Notes: a model not told the origin generated them from the sequence alone. A stretch of DNA of 64,000 bases from Candidatus Gastranaerophilales bacterium (GCA_944324385.1 CALUWD010000004.1:1-64000), one strand, 5' to 3'; counted from the first letter of the stretch, positions 8,767 to 17,500 are shown. Numbers and translations: made by a program.

Positions 8767-9078
8767 CTATTGTAAAGTTTTTGGGACAAAAAGTAACATT
8801 TTAAGAGATGATTTTTCTCCATATAAAATTTGAATATTATTTTTAGGTAAATTTAAAATCTCGCTTAGATATTTTATTATTTCTTTATTTGCTTTACCAT
8901 CTACTGCCGGTTTTGATATTTTTAGTTTAATAAAATCATCAAAAAATTCTATTGAATTTTTCTTTGAATTTGCACTCACTTTTATTTGTAGCTTGATTTT
9001 ATCTTGAGAATTTTTTATTAAATTTAAAAATTCATCAAGATTTTTTGGCATTATAATTTTATTTACATCATTTGGCAT
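8767..9078 (-). CDS. DUF167 (YggU/UPF0235) family protein
   Basis: 103 residues. The core (KIKLQIKVSANSKKNSIEF, then LKISKPAVDGKANKEIIKYL) is the hallmark of the small DUF167 family, whose VxPxAxxN...vPPvdGkAN..l pattern is recognisable. Molecular function is not established for the family. About 25 residues precede the core, so an internal start is possible. It is read toward the GGDEF-HD-GYP gene and is divergent from rel. Confidence 0.8.
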   Translation of the reverse strand: MPNDVNKIIMPKNLDEFLNLIKNSQDKIKLQIKVSANSKKNSIEFFDDFIKLKISKPAVDGKANKEIIKYLSEILNLPKNNIQILYGEKSSLKMLLFVPKTLQ

Positions 9079-9140
9079 ATAGAAAAATATTGTTCAAAGT
9101 TGTAAAATTCCTATGTATCATTATATATTAGAAAAAATTC

Positions 9141-11381
9141 ATGTCATATCTTGTAATTTTTGAAGAATTAAAAGACCTTTTAAAAAAGCAAAACCGCTCT
9201 CAGGCTGAAATTTCAGATATTGAGCGTGCTTTTGAGTTTGCAAGAAAATTGCACGAAGGCCAGTATAGAATTTCAGAAGAACCCTACATAGTTCACCCTG
9301 TTGAAGTTGCAAAAATCTTAACAGAGCTAAAGGCTGACAAAGACAGTATTATAGCGGCTTTCTTGCATGATATTTTGGAAGATACTGATACTCAGCCTGA
9401 GGAAATAGAGCAAAATTTTGGTGCAGATGTTCTAAAGCTTGTTCAAGGTGTTACAAAACTTGGAAAATATCAGTTTAAATCTAAAGAAGAACGTCAAGCA
9501 GAGAACTTTAGGCGCATGTTTATTGCAATGGCGCAAGATGTTAGAATTATTTTTCTAAAATTAGCTGACAGGCTGCACAACATGCGCACATTAGGTTATA
9601 TGGCTGCAAATAAGCAAAAGCGAATAGCGCAAGAAACCCTTGATATTTTTGCTCCCCTTGCTAATCGTTTGGGTATTGGTAAAATAAAAGCCGAGCTTGA
9701 GGACTTATCTTTAAGATATATAAATCCTGAAAAATATTATGAAATTGCAAAACTTGTAGCACAAACTAAAAACGAGCGCGACGCTACAATTTCAGCACTC
9801 ATTGAAGATATTAGCGCTAGTCTTAAGGAAAATGGTATACAAGCAAAAATAAACGGTAGGGCTAAACACTACTATAGTATTTATAAAAAAATGGAAAGGT
9901 TAAATGTAACTTTTGACCAGCTTTATGATGTCAGCGCAATCAGGGTTATTGTTGATGATGAAAAAACTTGTTATGAGGTTTTAGGTATAATCCATTCTCG
10001 CTTTAAACCAATCCCTGGGCGCTTTAAAGACTATATTGCAATGCCAAAAGGCAATATGTATCGCTCTTTGCACACATCTGTTATAGGGTCGAAAAATAAA
10101 CCTGTTGAAATTCAAATTAGAACTAAAGAAATGCATGAAGTTGCAGAGTATGGTGTTGCAGCGCATTGGAGATATAAAGAATCCGGTTCTGTCAAATCTG
10201 ACAACAAATACGATGTACAATTTTCTTGGATGCGCAAAATGATGGAAATTGACAAGGATTCATCAGATGCCAAGGATTTTGTTGAAAGTGTTAAATTAGA
10301 CTTGTTTTCAGATCAGGTGTTTGCTTTTACCCCTGCTGGAGATGTTATAGATTTACCCGCAAACTCTACTCCTGTTGATTTTGCATATCGTATTCACACA
10401 GAAGTTGGACACAGGACTGTTGGTGCGCTTATAAATGGCAGAATAGCGCAGCTTGATACAAAACTTAAAAACGGTGATATTGTTGAAATTTTAACATCCA
10501 AACAGTTTATGCCAAAAATTGACTGGCTTAATTTTGTTGTTACAAAAAGCGCAATTTCAAAAATTCGCCTATGGTTTAAAAAGTATAACAGGGAAGAAAA
10601 TATTGAAATAGGGCGTGCAAATCTTGAGATTTATATTACAAAGCCTGTTTTTGACGAGCTGTTAAAATCGGGTGAAATTGAACGCACAGCTCATGAAATG
10701 AATTATAAAACTCAGGACGATTTATTTGCTGCAATTGGCTATGGCGAGACCACTCTGCATAAAGTTGCAAATAAGCTGAAAAAACCAGCTCCTGAGCCTC
10801 CTGATATTAAAAACATTCCTGAAAGAGTGCAACAAGACAGTCAAAAACGCAAAAAAGATGCAAAAAAATATGATATAGTTGGACTTGAGGACATGCTCTG
10901 GAGTCTTGCAAAGTGCTGTACACCAATCCCTGGAGAGCCAATTGTTGGCGTAATCACACGCTCTAAGGGTGTTAGTGTGCATAGGCTTGATTGCAAGTGT
11001 CTTTATGATGTTGAACCTGAGCGCATGATGGATATAAAATGGGCTGACAAGGTTTCAAAAGGAACATATATTGCTCATATTAGAATAGAAACTCAAGACA
11101 GAGTCGGACTTTTAAAAGATGTGCTTTTAAAAATTGCAGATACAAACATTTCTTATGCAAACAGCTATTCAAAAAATAAAAAATTTGGCATAATAGATTT
11201 AGGTATTGAACTTGATAATATAGAAACTCTAAAAAAAGTTATAGCAAATATCCAATCAATACCTGATGTGTACTCTGTAAGAAGATTGCAACAAAAAGAC
11301 CAAGGCTTTGGCCCTAAGCCAAAAAAACATAACCACAAGTATAAAAACCATCATCAGGACAAAAAACATGAAAATATTTAG
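9141..11381 (+). CDS. rel: RelA/SpoT bifunctional (p)ppGpp synthetase/hydrolase
   Basis: 746 residues, full length for the long RSH family. The hydrolase HD domain (about 25-195) has HEGQYRISEEPYIVHP and HDILEDT near residue 75, so the hydrolase looks intact. The synthetase domain (about 235-345) has DVSAIRVIV and YRSLHTSVIG. A TGS domain (about 390-450) begins VFAFTPAGDVIDLP, a Cys/His-rich segment (CCTPIPGEPIVG, about 592) follows, and a C-terminal ACT domain starts near 650. It controls the stringent response. As the only long RSH seen here, it is likely bifunctional. The C-terminal tail is basic and His-rich (KPKKHNHKYKNHHQDKKH), which is unusual. ribF starts inside its end. Confidence 0.95.
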   Translation: MSYLVIFEELKDLLKKQNRSQAEISDIERAFEFARKLHEGQYRISEEPYIVHPVEVAKILTELKADKDSIIAAFLHDILEDTDTQPEEIEQNFGADVLKLVQGVTKLGKYQFKSKEERQAENFRRMFIAMAQDVRIIFLKLADRLHNMRTLGYMAANKQKRIAQETLDIFAPLANRLGIGKIKAELEDLSLRYINPEKYYEIAKLVAQTKNERDATISALIEDISASLKENGIQAKINGRAKHYYSIYKKMERLNVTFDQLYDVSAIRVIVDDEKTCYEVLGIIHSRFKPIPGRFKDYIAMPKGNMYRSLHTSVIGSKNKPVEIQIRTKEMHEVAEYGVAAHWRYKESGSVKSDNKYDVQFSWMRKMMEIDKDSSDAKDFVESVKLDLFSDQVFAFTPAGDVIDLPANSTPVDFAYRIHTEVGHRTVGALINGRIAQLDTKLKNGDIVEILTSKQFMPKIDWLNFVVTKSAISKIRLWFKKYNREENIEIGRANLEIYITKPVFDELLKSGEIERTAHEMNYKTQDDLFAAIGYGETTLHKVANKLKKPAPEPPDIKNIPERVQQDSQKRKKDAKKYDIVGLEDMLWSLAKCCTPIPGEPIVGVITRSKGVSVHRLDCKCLYDVEPERMMDIKWADKVSKGTYIAHIRIETQDRVGLLKDVLLKIADTNISYANSYSKNKKFGIIDLGIELDNIETLKKVIANIQSIPDVYSVRRLQQKDQGFGPKPKKHNHKYKNHHQDKKHENI

Positions 11382-12279
11382 AACAATTAATCACAATCCT
11401 GACCTTGCCCTTGCACTAGGGTACTTTGATGGTGTTCATCTTGCGCATCAAAAACTTATTTCGCATGTTGTAGACTATGCAAAAGAAAATAAAAAAAAGT
11501 CTGCAGTTATTACATTTGAAATAAACCCTGCAAATTATTTTAATAAAGAAAAAGTTTATAATATTTGTTCAAACGAAGAAAGACTGGAGCGAATTGAGGC
11601 TCTGGGAGTAGATTTTGCCTATATTTTAGACTTTGAGCAGTATATGCAGTATGAGGCACTTGATTATTTAGAAAATGTGCTTGTTAAAAATTTTCAACCA
11701 TGTTGTATTGCAACAGGGTTCAATCATAAATTTGGTAGAGGCAAGGAGGGTGATACAAAGCTTTTATCAAAGTATTCAGATAAATTTGGATACAAGTATA
11801 TGGAGCTTTCTGTGCAAAAAATTCAAACTTGCCTCATAAGCAGTTCAAATATACGAGATATGATTTCAAACGGGCATATTAGAAATGCAAATTTGCTTTT
11901 AGGGCACTCTTTTTCGCTAAAAAATAATGTGGTAAAAGGGGACGCAATTGCAAGAAAGTTAGGCTTCCCAACGGCAAATATTTTCTGGCCAAATAATATA
12001 GTTCACCTTCCCCATGGGGTTTACTTTGGTTATGCTGTGGTTGATAAAACCTACCCTGCGCTTATTAACTGGGGTGTAAGACCGACTTTTGATGGTAGCG
12101 ATGAAGAAGTTGTTGAAGTGCATATTTTAAATTTTGACTCTCAAATTTATGGAAAAATAATAAGAGTGTTATTTTTGATGAAAATAAGGGATGAATTTAA
12201 ATTTCCAAATAAAGAAGCACTTATTAAACAGATTCAAGAAGATGTTGAAACTGCTAAAAAACTTGCAAGGTTATCTTAA
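11368..12279 (+). CDS. ribF: Bifunctional riboflavin kinase/FAD synthetase
   Basis: 303 residues with both RibF domains. The N-terminal FMN adenylyltransferase has LALGYFDGVHLAHQ near residue 15, TGFNHKFGRGKEGD and SSSNIRDMISNG. The C-terminal kinase has GDAIARKLGFPTAN near residue 195 and NWGVRPTFDG. It converts riboflavin to FMN and then FAD. I chose the ATG at 11368 because it has AGGA eight bases upstream and starts right at the conserved domain; an in-frame TTG at 11308 would add a poor 20-residue extension. It overlaps rel by 14 bp, so the two are probably cotranscribed. Its stop region overlaps a small opposite-strand gene candidate. Confidence 0.93.
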   Translation: MKIFRTINHNPDLALALGYFDGVHLAHQKLISHVVDYAKENKKKSAVITFEINPANYFNKEKVYNICSNEERLERIEALGVDFAYILDFEQYMQYEALDYLENVLVKNFQPCCIATGFNHKFGRGKEGDTKLLSKYSDKFGYKYMELSVQKIQTCLISSSNIRDMISNGHIRNANLLLGHSFSLKNNVVKGDAIARKLGFPTANIFWPNNIVHLPHGVYFGYAVVDKTYPALINWGVRPTFDGSDEEVVEVHILNFDSQIYGKIIRVLFLMKIRDEFKFPNKEALIKQIQEDVETAKKLARLS

Positions 12280-12354
12280 TATTAAATTTGTAAGTACAAA
12301 AAATAAAACGTAGCATGAAAAAATGTACATTCCACATAGTTTGGTAATACTCAT
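12271..12354 (-). CDS. Candidate 27-residue hydrophobic peptide
   Basis: The minus strand has AAAGGAG, the best-matching ribosome binding site in the region, five bases before an ATG at 12354. The frame runs 27 codons to TAA at 12271-12273. The peptide starts MSITKLCGMY, continues with one hydrophobic helix rich in Phe, Leu and Val (IFSCYVLFFVLTNLIL) and ends in Arg. This is the size and shape of single-span membrane peptides, including type I toxins. A possible -10 (TATAGT) lies upstream. It overlaps the ribF stop by 9 bp. No homologue is known to me; coding is inferred only from the Shine-Dalgarno and the hydrophobic pattern. Confidence 0.5.
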   Translation of the reverse strand: MSITKLCGMYIFSCYVLFFVLTNLILR

Positions 12355-12411
12355 GTTTCTCCTTTGTTAAAAACTATACTCATAAAATATTATTTAAATG
12401 AATTATGTGAA

Positions 12412-12423
12412 CCGCCCGGGCGG
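12412..12423. promoter_or_regulatory. All-GC palindrome CCGCCCGGGCGG
   Basis: A perfect 12-bp palindrome of only G and C in a region that is otherwise about three-quarters A+T. It lies between the divergent small peptide candidate and the large F-x-G gene. No T-run follows, so it is not a standard terminator. A protein binding site is possible. Confidence 0.4.
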
Positions 12424-12460
12424 GTAATTAATTTGTATTTTTAACATAAGTTTACATTTC

Positions 12461-12489
12461 TTGCATGTTTTAGCTTAAAGTGTTACAAT
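12461..12489 (+). promoter_or_regulatory. Promoter of the 675-residue F-x-G protein
   Basis: TTGCAT, a 17-bp spacer and TACAAT, with transcription expected to start near 12496. This leaves a leader of about 125 bases before the ATG at 12621, the longest apparent leader in the window. Confidence 0.6.
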
Positions 12490-12620
12490 AACACCCGCTC
12501 TAGTTTAGAAGCATCCATCACAAACTTTTGTAAAAATATTTAAACAAAGAAGCCAAAAATAGCAATTTTTAAATTGTTTGTTTTTTCAAAAAGTGTCAAC
12601 GTGTGACAAGTAGAGGTTAA

Positions 12621-14648
12621 ATGAAAGTCCAAAATATTAAGCAAACGGCATATAATAGCCAAAGAATTAACAATGAAAATGAAAACAACACATCTTTTAG
12701 GGGTGCTACAGATGCTCTTGTTAGTTTTTGGGAAGGTGTAGACAGGGGTGGCCTTGCTGCAAGCTTTACTATACAAGACATGCTTGGTACAAATATACCA
12801 AGGACTTGGGCTGCAAAAGACGTTGGCAAAGATTTAACCGGAAAAAACAACTGGGGTGCGGTATTAGAAAACGGATTGCGCGAGTTTTTAACAGGTCCGA
12901 GCATGTTTGTTGTCCCTGGGGGTGTTTTGTATGCTTCAACTAAATTTGGAGCTAAGTCTAATGCGGTTCCTGTTCAAACAATAAAAGATTTTGCTGAAAT
13001 TATAAAAAAATCAAATATTGACACCACAAGTAAAGAAGCGTTTAAAAAATCATTTTACGGAAGTGTTTTAGAACGTGTTTTTTCTAATTTTGATGGCATA
13101 AAAGATATTGAAAACCTTGCACAAAAAGGCATTGATATTGACGATTATATTGCGCAAATTTTGAAAATGGAATCCGCAAAGAAAAAAGGCCTTCTAAATA
13201 ACATTAAAAATGCTGCGATGCCGGATTCAAAAGAAGAAATTTTAGAGGGTATTATAAAGAAATTTGTTACTGATAAAAAAGCAAATACTACTGGTTATCC
13301 AAATTTCTTAAAAGCTTTAATTACTGACACTAGTGCTGATAAAGCTGCTAAATACGAAGTTAAAATTGGTGATTTGATTGACCGAATGATTAAATATTCT
13401 GATGATTTGTATGAATCGTTAGGGAAGCAAAAAGGTAGCCTTGATGATATTCTTGAAAGTTTTACAAAATCAAGAATGGGCTCAAGATTTGCTACAAATA
13501 TTTTAATGGGTGTGTTCACAGCAGCTGCAATGTGGTTTATACCTAGAATTTATACTGTTAATAAAACAAATCCTGAAACAGACCCTGTAAGGCAAAAAGC
13601 AAGCGAACTCAAGGGTGATAAAAATAATCAAACAAACGGCCAAGTTAACTTTAGTGGTGGCGGCATAAGCAAGCTTATGAATGACATTGGAGAAAAAGTT
13701 AACCCTGGGCAAAATACGTGGTTATCTAAACACGCTTCATCTCTTGAAAGTAATTGGATTAACGTAGCTAGACCAATATTTTATACATTAATTACTTGTT
13801 TTACTTTGATTCCACGCCTTATTCAGTCTACAAAAAGAGATATTGAAAGTTCTAAGAAAAATGGCGGTCCTGTTCAATGGGATGAAACTTCAAATATTCT
13901 AAGGCGTGATATTACAACAATTCTTACCATACTTTTTGCAATGGAAGGTATGGGTGCCGGTATGGGGCTCCTTGGCTCTAAAAAAAGCGGTATTGTTCTA
14001 ACAAGCGACATTTTAAGAAAAGAAGACAGCTTCTTTAAAAAATTCATTAAGATATTTAATCCTGAAGGTGGTGTGCAGGTTCTTGGAAAAGCTGAAAACA
14101 CCGCACAAATGTCTAATTTTGAAAATTTAGACCAAGTTATAAGATTCTTTGAGAAAAACGATGAAAACAAAGGTAACTTATATAAACTATTGCACATTGA
14201 TGCAAAAGCCAAAAATAAAGAAGGAAAAGAAGCCTCAACTTTTTATAACGCAGCTAAAAAATTGTTTGGCGATGTTATAGAAAATGAAAAACTCAAAGCT
14301 GTAGATTTAAGAAATTATATAGCAAATAACAAATTAAATGAAAATGATGTAAAAGAATTCTTGGGAATTTTAAATAATACAAAGAAAAATCCTCTTTTGA
14401 ATTTTGCAAATAAATTAAATGCTATATTTCAAACAGTTTCACTAGGAATAGTAACAGGATTCTTGGGTTTTGGTTTGCCAAAAATAAACGATGCTATTAT
14501 CAAGAAAAAATATTTGAAAAACGATAATACCTTGCAGCCAAAATATTCTGATCCAAATATGCCAATTCCCGCGTATAGTATCTTGAATAACTTAAAACCA
14601 AATGAAAAACAAATATATCAGTATTTCTTAGGAAATAAAAATGTATAA
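12621..14648 (+). CDS. Large protein of unknown function with N-terminal F-x-G tag
   Basis: 675 residues, no family recognised. A polar N-terminus reaches NTSFRG at residues 23-28, followed by helical sequence. Hydrophobic stretches occur near residues 95-110 (FLTGPSMFVVPGGVLYA), 295-312 (ATNILMGVFTAAAMWFI), 385-400, 430-455 (ITTILTILFAMEGMGAGMG) and 610-630, which could be membrane helices. A second F-x-G (QVNFSGGG) sits near residue 343 in the polar stretch between hydrophobic parts. There is no classical signal peptide. The gene at 50474 has the same design. Start: ATG with GAGG about five bases upstream. It is monocistronic, with its own promoter and a shared terminator. Confidence 0.85.
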   Translation: MKVQNIKQTAYNSQRINNENENNTSFRGATDALVSFWEGVDRGGLAASFTIQDMLGTNIPRTWAAKDVGKDLTGKNNWGAVLENGLREFLTGPSMFVVPGGVLYASTKFGAKSNAVPVQTIKDFAEIIKKSNIDTTSKEAFKKSFYGSVLERVFSNFDGIKDIENLAQKGIDIDDYIAQILKMESAKKKGLLNNIKNAAMPDSKEEILEGIIKKFVTDKKANTTGYPNFLKALITDTSADKAAKYEVKIGDLIDRMIKYSDDLYESLGKQKGSLDDILESFTKSRMGSRFATNILMGVFTAAAMWFIPRIYTVNKTNPETDPVRQKASELKGDKNNQTNGQVNFSGGGISKLMNDIGEKVNPGQNTWLSKHASSLESNWINVARPIFYTLITCFTLIPRLIQSTKRDIESSKKNGGPVQWDETSNILRRDITTILTILFAMEGMGAGMGLLGSKKSGIVLTSDILRKEDSFFKKFIKIFNPEGGVQVLGKAENTAQMSNFENLDQVIRFFEKNDENKGNLYKLLHIDAKAKNKEGKEASTFYNAAKKLFGDVIENEKLKAVDLRNYIANNKLNENDVKEFLGILNNTKKNPLLNFANKLNAIFQTVSLGIVTGFLGFGLPKINDAIIKKKYLKNDNTLQPKYSDPNMPIPAYSILNNLKPNEKQIYQYFLGNKNV

Positions 14649-14650
14649 AA

Positions 14651-14675
14651 AATGAGAGGTTTTGCCTCTCATTTT
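14651..14675. terminator. Bidirectional terminator
   Basis: AATGAGAGG (14651-14659) pairs with CCTCTCATT (14665-14673) across a 5-base loop, with A-rich sequence before it and T-rich after it. It serves the convergent genes ending at 14648 (+) and 14704 (-). Confidence 0.85.
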
Positions 14676-14703
14676 CATATGCAGTTAATGTTATACATGC
14701 AAC

Positions 14704-15150
14704 TTAATTTTCAAATTTTTTTCTAAGTTCAATTTTATCTGAATATTTTTGATTAATTTCGCCTGATTTGTAAGCACCATCATTGTTTATTTGATATGCT
14801 GTAATGCCTGCAATTGCTGCTCCTGCCACAGTTAGCAGTTTTGCTGAGCCTGGTAGATTTTTAAACTTTGTTGCTGCTTTTTTAAGAGCCTCTGTTGCTT
14901 TTGGTGCAAGTTCCTTAAAAGTTTCACTGTTTGCTACTTTGCTCATTAAGTTGCTTACTACCTTATTTGCACTTTTTGATTTCACTGCCGCAGCTGTACC
15001 TGCGCCTATAGCAAGTGTTGCACCTGCTGTTTTTAAGTTTGTTTTAACCGCGTTTGTCATTTGTTCCTTAGTATTACCAAGTCTTTCTGATAAATTTGCG
15101 TTAGGGTTGTATATCAAGCTTTTTGGTACTGTTGTAGCATTTACTATCAT
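14704..15150 (-). CDS. Small Ala/Lys-rich protein of unknown function
   Basis: 148 residues, no family recognised. Two small-residue hydrophobic stretches (AGATLAIGAGTAAAV near 43-56 and LLTVAGAAIAGITAYQI near 104-120) flank a basic helical region (ALKKAATKFKNL). The shape suggests a membrane-associated helical protein, but glycine-zipper-like segments are also seen in soluble proteins. AAAAGGAG before the ATG supports the start. The neighbouring F-x-G gene is convergent and shares its terminator. Confidence 0.75.
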   Translation of the reverse strand: MIVNATTVPKSLIYNPNANLSERLGNTKEQMTNAVKTNLKTAGATLAIGAGTAAAVKSKSANKVVSNLMSKVANSETFKELAPKATEALKKAATKFKNLPGSAKLLTVAGAAIAGITAYQINNDGAYKSGEINQKYSDKIELRKKFEN

Positions 15151-15420
15151 AAATTTTCTCCTTTTATTTATTTTCTCTGCTAATTCAAAAACGTTTCTGA
15201 TGTATTTATAAAGAAATTTTTAAAAAGAAAATTGCTAAAATTAATGAAATAAAATTTCTTAAATATCCAAAAAGAAGAAGTAATAATGCTTTACAGCTTA
15301 ATAAAACTTAATATTATACAAACTACTATGAAAATATAATTCTAAAAAAATATTAAATACTGATTAAATTTCGTTATAAATAAGTCAAGATGAAATTATA
15401 CTTATTAATACGGTGTAATT

Positions 15421-15747
15421 ATGGATATTAAAAGACTACTCGGAAAAAAAATTAAGCAGTACCGCATATTGAGAAATTACACTCAAGAACAGCTTGCTGA
15501 AAAGTTAAATATATCTCAAAGAACATTGAGCGGGATTGAGTGTGGCGCAAATTTTTTAACGGCGCAAACCTTAAATAAAATTTTTGAAGTTCTGGAAATT
15601 ACCCCTGATGATTTATTTTATCTTAATTATTTGAAACCAAATAAAGAGCTGGTTAACGAGTTAATTAGTGATATAAAAATGCAAGTTAATGATACAGATA
15701 AATTGCACACTATTTATAAAGTTGTAAAAGCAATAATTAAAGATTAA
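15421..15747 (+). CDS. XRE family helix-turn-helix regulator
   Basis: 108 residues. Residues 8-62 form a Cro/CI-type HTH (IKQYRILRNYTQEQLAEKLNISQRTLSGIECG), with a short helical C-terminal part likely for dimerisation. Proteins of this size usually repress nearby genes, but none of the neighbours is an obvious target. There is no clear Shine-Dalgarno. Its stop abuts the stop of the convergent TPR gene (TAATTA). Confidence 0.88.
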   Translation: MDIKRLLGKKIKQYRILRNYTQEQLAEKLNISQRTLSGIECGANFLTAQTLNKIFEVLEITPDDLFYLNYLKPNKELVNELISDIKMQVNDTDKLHTIYKVVKAIIKD

Positions 15748-16512
15748 TTATTTAACAATTCTCAAGTTAGTTTTTTTGTTTTGTTTTAAGTTATATATCT
15801 CGCAAACTCTGCCAACAAGTGATTTTGTAGTGTCTGAGTGTGGTTTTCTTGCGATATATTTTTTATAGTATCTTATAGCTCGAGAAAATTTATTCATTTT
15901 ATCAAAACAAATGCCCAAACCTAAATTTGCCCTGTAATATGCTGGATTAATATTTAAAATTTGATAAAACAAATACGATGCCTCAGAATACCTTTCAAGT
16001 GTAATATACAACCCTGCCATATGATTGTATGCAGGTATGTAATGAGGGTTTTCTTCAATAATTTTTTGATAAATACTAAGTGCCATTTCCTCCTCGCCTA
16101 AAAGCTCATGAGAAATTGCTAATTGTACTTGTGCATTTATATTTTTTGGATCGAGTTTTATTGTGCGTATAAAATTTTTTCTTGCCTCTTGGGAGTTGGC
16201 ATTTAAAAGGTGATTTAAACCAAGCTCGTAATATATTTCAGAATCAAAACGGCTTATAGTTTTTGCTTTTACCAAGTGGCTTATAGCTTTGTCATAGCAC
16301 TTTATTTTCTTATAAGCTTTTGAAATTTCTTTATATAGGGAAATGTCAGGTTTCGAGAATATCATGGACATTAAATACTCTTTTATGGCTTGTCTGTAGT
16401 TTTTTTGATTCATGAATTTTCTTGCAAGTTTAAAATGCTCACATTCTCTTGAGTCAGCATTTTGCAAGAATTTTTCAAATTTTTCTTCACTACAAGTTAC
16501 TTTAATGCCCAT
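15748..16512 (-). CDS. TPR repeat protein
   Basis: 254 residues with about five TPR units from residue 20 to 235, for example ARKFMNQKNYRQAIKEYLMS, ELGLNHLLNANSQEARKNF and GLGICFDKMNKFSRAIRYYKKYI. There is no signal peptide or other domain. AAGGGA about eight bases before the ATG supports the start. Partners are unknown. Confidence 0.88.
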   Translation of the reverse strand: MGIKVTCSEEKFEKFLQNADSRECEHFKLARKFMNQKNYRQAIKEYLMSMIFSKPDISLYKEISKAYKKIKCYDKAISHLVKAKTISRFDSEIYYELGLNHLLNANSQEARKNFIRTIKLDPKNINAQVQLAISHELLGEEEMALSIYQKIIEENPHYIPAYNHMAGLYITLERYSEASYLFYQILNINPAYYRANLGLGICFDKMNKFSRAIRYYKKYIARKPHSDTTKSLVGRVCEIYNLKQNKKTNLRIVK

Positions 16513-16603
16513 AAATTTATCCCTTATAAACAGTTTATGTTTATTTTGAAAAAAATAGATTAATCTTTTGATTTAATTTTTTGGGTATCTAAAGATTTAT
16601 TTT

Positions 16604-16612
16604 TGATATAAT
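16604..16612 (+). promoter_or_regulatory. Extended -10 of the mscS gene
   Basis: TG-A-TATAAT predicts a start near 16619, just before AAGGAGGT, giving a short leader of about 17 bases. Confidence 0.6.
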
Positions 16613-16635
16613 TTAAAAAAATATAAGGAGGTCTT

Positions 16636-17469
16636 TTGGATATATTAGAATTTTTAAAAGGGCTAAAATGGTCTACAATACTAAATATTTTGTTCACTTT
16701 AGTGTTTTTTGTCTTTGCGTTGAAATTTGTAAAAACCTTCATGCTGCATTTGTTTGAACGTTTCAAAAAGAGAGCAAAAGACATTGAAAGTGCTAAAAAC
16801 TTTGATACACTGTGTATAATTTCAATTCATGCAATTAATTTCATACTTTTTATTTTTGTTGCTATAAACATTTTAAATCACCTAGGTGTGGACGTTCGTC
16901 CAATAATTACAGCAGCTGGAGTCTTAGGTGTTGCAGTTGGTTTTGGTTCAAAAAGATTTGTTGAAGATTTGTTATCTGGCCTTACTATACTTTTTGAAGG
17001 GCAAATTCGTGTGGGAGACGTGGTTGAAATTCAAAATGTCACAGGGACTGTTGAAAAAATCACGCTTTCAATTATTGTTTTAAGAAGTATTGATGGTGCT
17101 GCGCATTTTATAAGAAATGGCATGGTTGATATGGTTACAAATTATACAAGAGGATATTCATATTCTCTGGTAGAAATTCCTGTTGCGTACAAAGAAAACA
17201 TCGCTCAAGTTATGGATGTAATCAAGCAAATCGGTGAAAATTTAAGAAATGAAGATGACTGTAAGGACAAGATTTTAGGTGAAATTGAGGTATTGGGTTT
17301 AGATAAATTTAACGATAGTTCAATTTCTATTCTTGCCAGATTTAAAACTCTCCCTCGCCATCAATGGGAAGTAAAAAGAATTTTTAATCTTAGAATAAAA
17401 GAAAAATTTGACGAACTGGGAATTGAAATTCCATTTAATCAACTGGTGGTTACTCAAAATCAAAATTAA
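16636..17469 (+). CDS. mscS: Small mechanosensitive channel (MscS family)
   Basis: 277 residues. Two N-terminal helices lead to the pore helix and beta domain: VGVAVGFGSKRFVEDLLSGLTILFEGQIRVGDVVEI near residues 95-140, matching the MscS signature, then GTVEKITLSIIVLRSIDG. It opens under membrane tension to release solutes during osmotic downshock. The start is TTG, chosen because a near-perfect AAGGAGGT sits at 16624-16631; no ATG fits as well. Confidence 0.93.
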   Translation: MDILEFLKGLKWSTILNILFTLVFFVFALKFVKTFMLHLFERFKKRAKDIESAKNFDTLCIISIHAINFILFIFVAINILNHLGVDVRPIITAAGVLGVAVGFGSKRFVEDLLSGLTILFEGQIRVGDVVEIQNVTGTVEKITLSIIVLRSIDGAAHFIRNGMVDMVTNYTRGYSYSLVEIPVAYKENIAQVMDVIKQIGENLRNEDDCKDKILGEIEVLGLDKFNDSSISILARFKTLPRHQWEVKRIFNLRIKEKFDELGIEIPFNQLVVTQNQN

Positions 17470-17473
17470 AAAA

Positions 17474-17495
17474 AAGCAGGGTTTAAACCCTGCTT
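17474..17495. terminator. Bidirectional terminator, perfect 22-bp palindrome
   Basis: AAGCAGGGTTT meets its own complement AAACCCTGCTT. A long A-run precedes it on the plus strand, giving a T-run for the minus-strand pepA transcript. It is shared by mscS and pepA. Confidence 0.88.
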
Positions 17496-17500
17496 AAATT

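Larger units (their letters stand above)
12280..12620. other. Largest gene-poor gap in the window
   Basis: This 341-bp interval holds most of the 27-residue peptide candidate, an all-GC 12-bp palindrome at 12412-12423, a promoter at 12461-12489 and an untranslated leader of about 125 bases for the following gene. I see no other coding sequence and no known riboswitch fold in the leader. Confidence 0.6.

Noticed and set aside
12430-12460. TTATGTTAAA-like half-site on the minus strand as a dif site for the Xer recombinase
   Set aside because: Only one arm resembles a Xer binding site; the expected second arm six bases away is absent. A similar half-site near 28780 fails the same way.
12490-12620. 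Riboswitch or structured leader in the 125-base leader of the F-x-G gene
   Set aside because: Only short AT hairpins can be drawn; no known riboswitch core was recognised.
15286-15339. 17-codon open frame before the XRE regulator
   Set aside because: Only a weak purine-rich stretch precedes the ATG and the peptide has no clear pattern; too short to support.
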